Source: Desulfovibrionales bacterium
GTDB lineage: Bacteria; Desulfobacterota; Desulfovibrionia; Desulfovibrionales; Desulfomicrobiaceae
DNA: 6,902 nt
Assembly: GCA_012727515.1 (NCBI GenBank)
Contig: JAAYGZ010000402.1
Location: 1 to 6,902 of the forward strand
Reading direction: 5' to 3'
The notes beneath the pieces are model-generated. The model was not told where the DNA came from and did no database searches. It worked only from the letters and a program-made list of their open reading frames with translations. Positions 6,312 through 6,902 of this stretch are shown piece by piece (position 1 is the stretch's first letter; the number at the start of each line of letters is the position of its first letter). The translations under genes were made by a program, and so were the position numbers.

Positions 6312-6902
6312 TGCAGACCCTGCTGACTCTTAAAAATGTGGATGTTTTTTACGGGCGCATTCATGCTGTGCGCCGGGCCACACTGCATATTCGCCAAGGG
6401 GAAATTGTGGCCCTTATTGGCGGCAATGGTGCTGGTAAAACCACCATGCTCTGCACTATTTCCGGCCTTATCCGCCCTGCCCAGGGTGCTATTCTTTTCA
6501 AAGAAGCAGACCTGGTGCGCTGGAATCCTGAACGCATTGTTCGCGCTGGAATCTCCCATGTGCCTGAAGGCCGTCTGGTCTTTAATCCCTTGTCCGTGGA
6601 AGATAATCTGCGTCTGGGCGCATATACGCGCAACACATGGCGCTCACGCAGCAGTATCAGCACGGACCTGGAAACCATGTACGCCATGTTTCCTGTATTA
6701 AAAGCCGTGCCCAATTATCAGGCACCTTGTCTGGTGGCGAACAGCAGATGCTGGCCATTGCCCGCGCCCTTATGGCCCGGCCCAAACTGCTTTTACTGGA
6801 CGAACCTGGCATGGGCCTGGCCCCGCTTGTGGTCAGGGATATCTTTCGGCATGTGCTCAGACTACGAGACGAACTTGGCCTGACCGTTCTTCTGGTGGAG
6901 CA
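6311..6902 (+). pseudogene. livF: LivF-family ABC transporter ATP-binding protein, frameshifted and cut by the window end
   Basis: The second ATPase of the importer. From the ATG at 6311 (GAGGA at 6300-6304) the frame gives a normal N-terminal half: LKNVDVFYGRIHAV, Walker A GGNGAGKTT at residues 37-45, and the LivF-type Q-loop VPEGRLVF at 84-91, up to FPVLKA at 127-132. After about 6703 it becomes nonsense ([10 protein letters not shown]...) until a stop at 6881-6883. The expected protein continues in the -1 frame from 6706: [19 protein letters not shown], with the signature at 6727-6747 and Walker B LLLLDEP at 6787-6807, then LLVE at the window end. The join is one residue shorter than E. 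coli LivF, so one or four bases appear lost. As written, the product lacks signature and Walker B and cannot hydrolyse ATP. Sequencing error and true mutation cannot be told apart here. Confidence 0.9.
6698..6708 (+). other. Frameshift site in livF
   Basis: Upstream frame reads TTA AAA GCC at 6698-6706; the downstream conserved frame reads CGT from 6706. The region between the conserved FPVLK and [11 protein letters not shown] is where the frame changes. A run of four A (6700-6703) is the only local homopolymer. LivF relatives usually have two arginines here (LxERRxQ), so loss of four bases within the xERR codons would restore both frame and length; loss of one base is the simpler alternative. 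Confidence 0.8.

Noticed and set aside
6698..6730. Programmed -1 frameshifting in livF
   Set aside because: TTAAAAG is not an X XXY YYZ heptamer, no strong downstream structure is visible, and programmed frameshifting is not known to me for LivF; an error or mutation is simpler.
1..6902. CRISPR array, insertion sequence, tRNA or rRNA
   Set aside because: No regularly spaced repeats, transposase-like frame, terminal inverted repeats or cloverleaf with a TTCGANNC arm was seen on either strand.

Overview
This window is a densely packed, one-directional (all plus strand) stretch of a Gram-negative bacterial chromosome. It holds three functional blocks: the end of a minCDE division-site operon, a short middle section with an unrecognised CxxC protein and the translation factor gene infA, and a complete-looking high-affinity branched-chain amino acid (HAAT/Liv type) ABC transporter operon cut by the right edge. 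MinE with MinC/MinD, a periplasmic binding protein with a Sec signal peptide, and GC-moderate coding sequence point to a proteobacterium-like organism. A Desulfovibrionales-like delta-proteobacterium is my best guess, but this is an impression and not a demonstrated placement.

Layout: 1-473 is the C-terminal part of MinC (5' end outside the window). 499-1305 is MinD, starting at GTG after a strong AGGAGGG ribosome site. 1307-1564 is MinE, 1 bp after minD. Together they form the pole-to-pole oscillator that restricts the FtsZ ring to mid-cell. 1565-1672 is non-coding and contains two hairpins, one a perfect 9-bp GC-rich stem. 1673-1921 encodes an 82-residue protein with two CxxC pairs, probably a small zinc-binding protein of unknown role, with visibly more A/T-rich coding sequence than its neighbours. 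2059-2277 is infA (translation initiation factor IF-1), with a possible promoter just upstream and an imperfect hairpin plus T-rich stretch downstream.

The transporter operon starts after a 214-bp gap (2278-2491) holding an inverted repeat at 2416-2446, a plausible operator or leader hairpin. The order is binding protein (2492-3628), two permeases (3681-4562 and 4564-5538) and two ATPases (5535-6311 and 6311 to the edge). The last four genes are coupled by gaps or overlaps of at most a few bases. A perfect 12-bp hairpin without a T tract sits between the binding protein gene and the first permease gene, as expected for an element that lets the binding protein be made in excess. The second ATPase gene (livF-like) carries a frameshift near 6701-6706. 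The downstream part (signature motif, Walker B) is intact in the -1 frame, so this is either a sequencing error or a recent inactivating mutation.

I do not see a new multi-gene system, mobile element, CRISPR array or RNA gene here. The points most worth a second look are the livF frameshift, the intra-operon hairpin, the inverted repeat before the binding protein gene, and the small CxxC protein.
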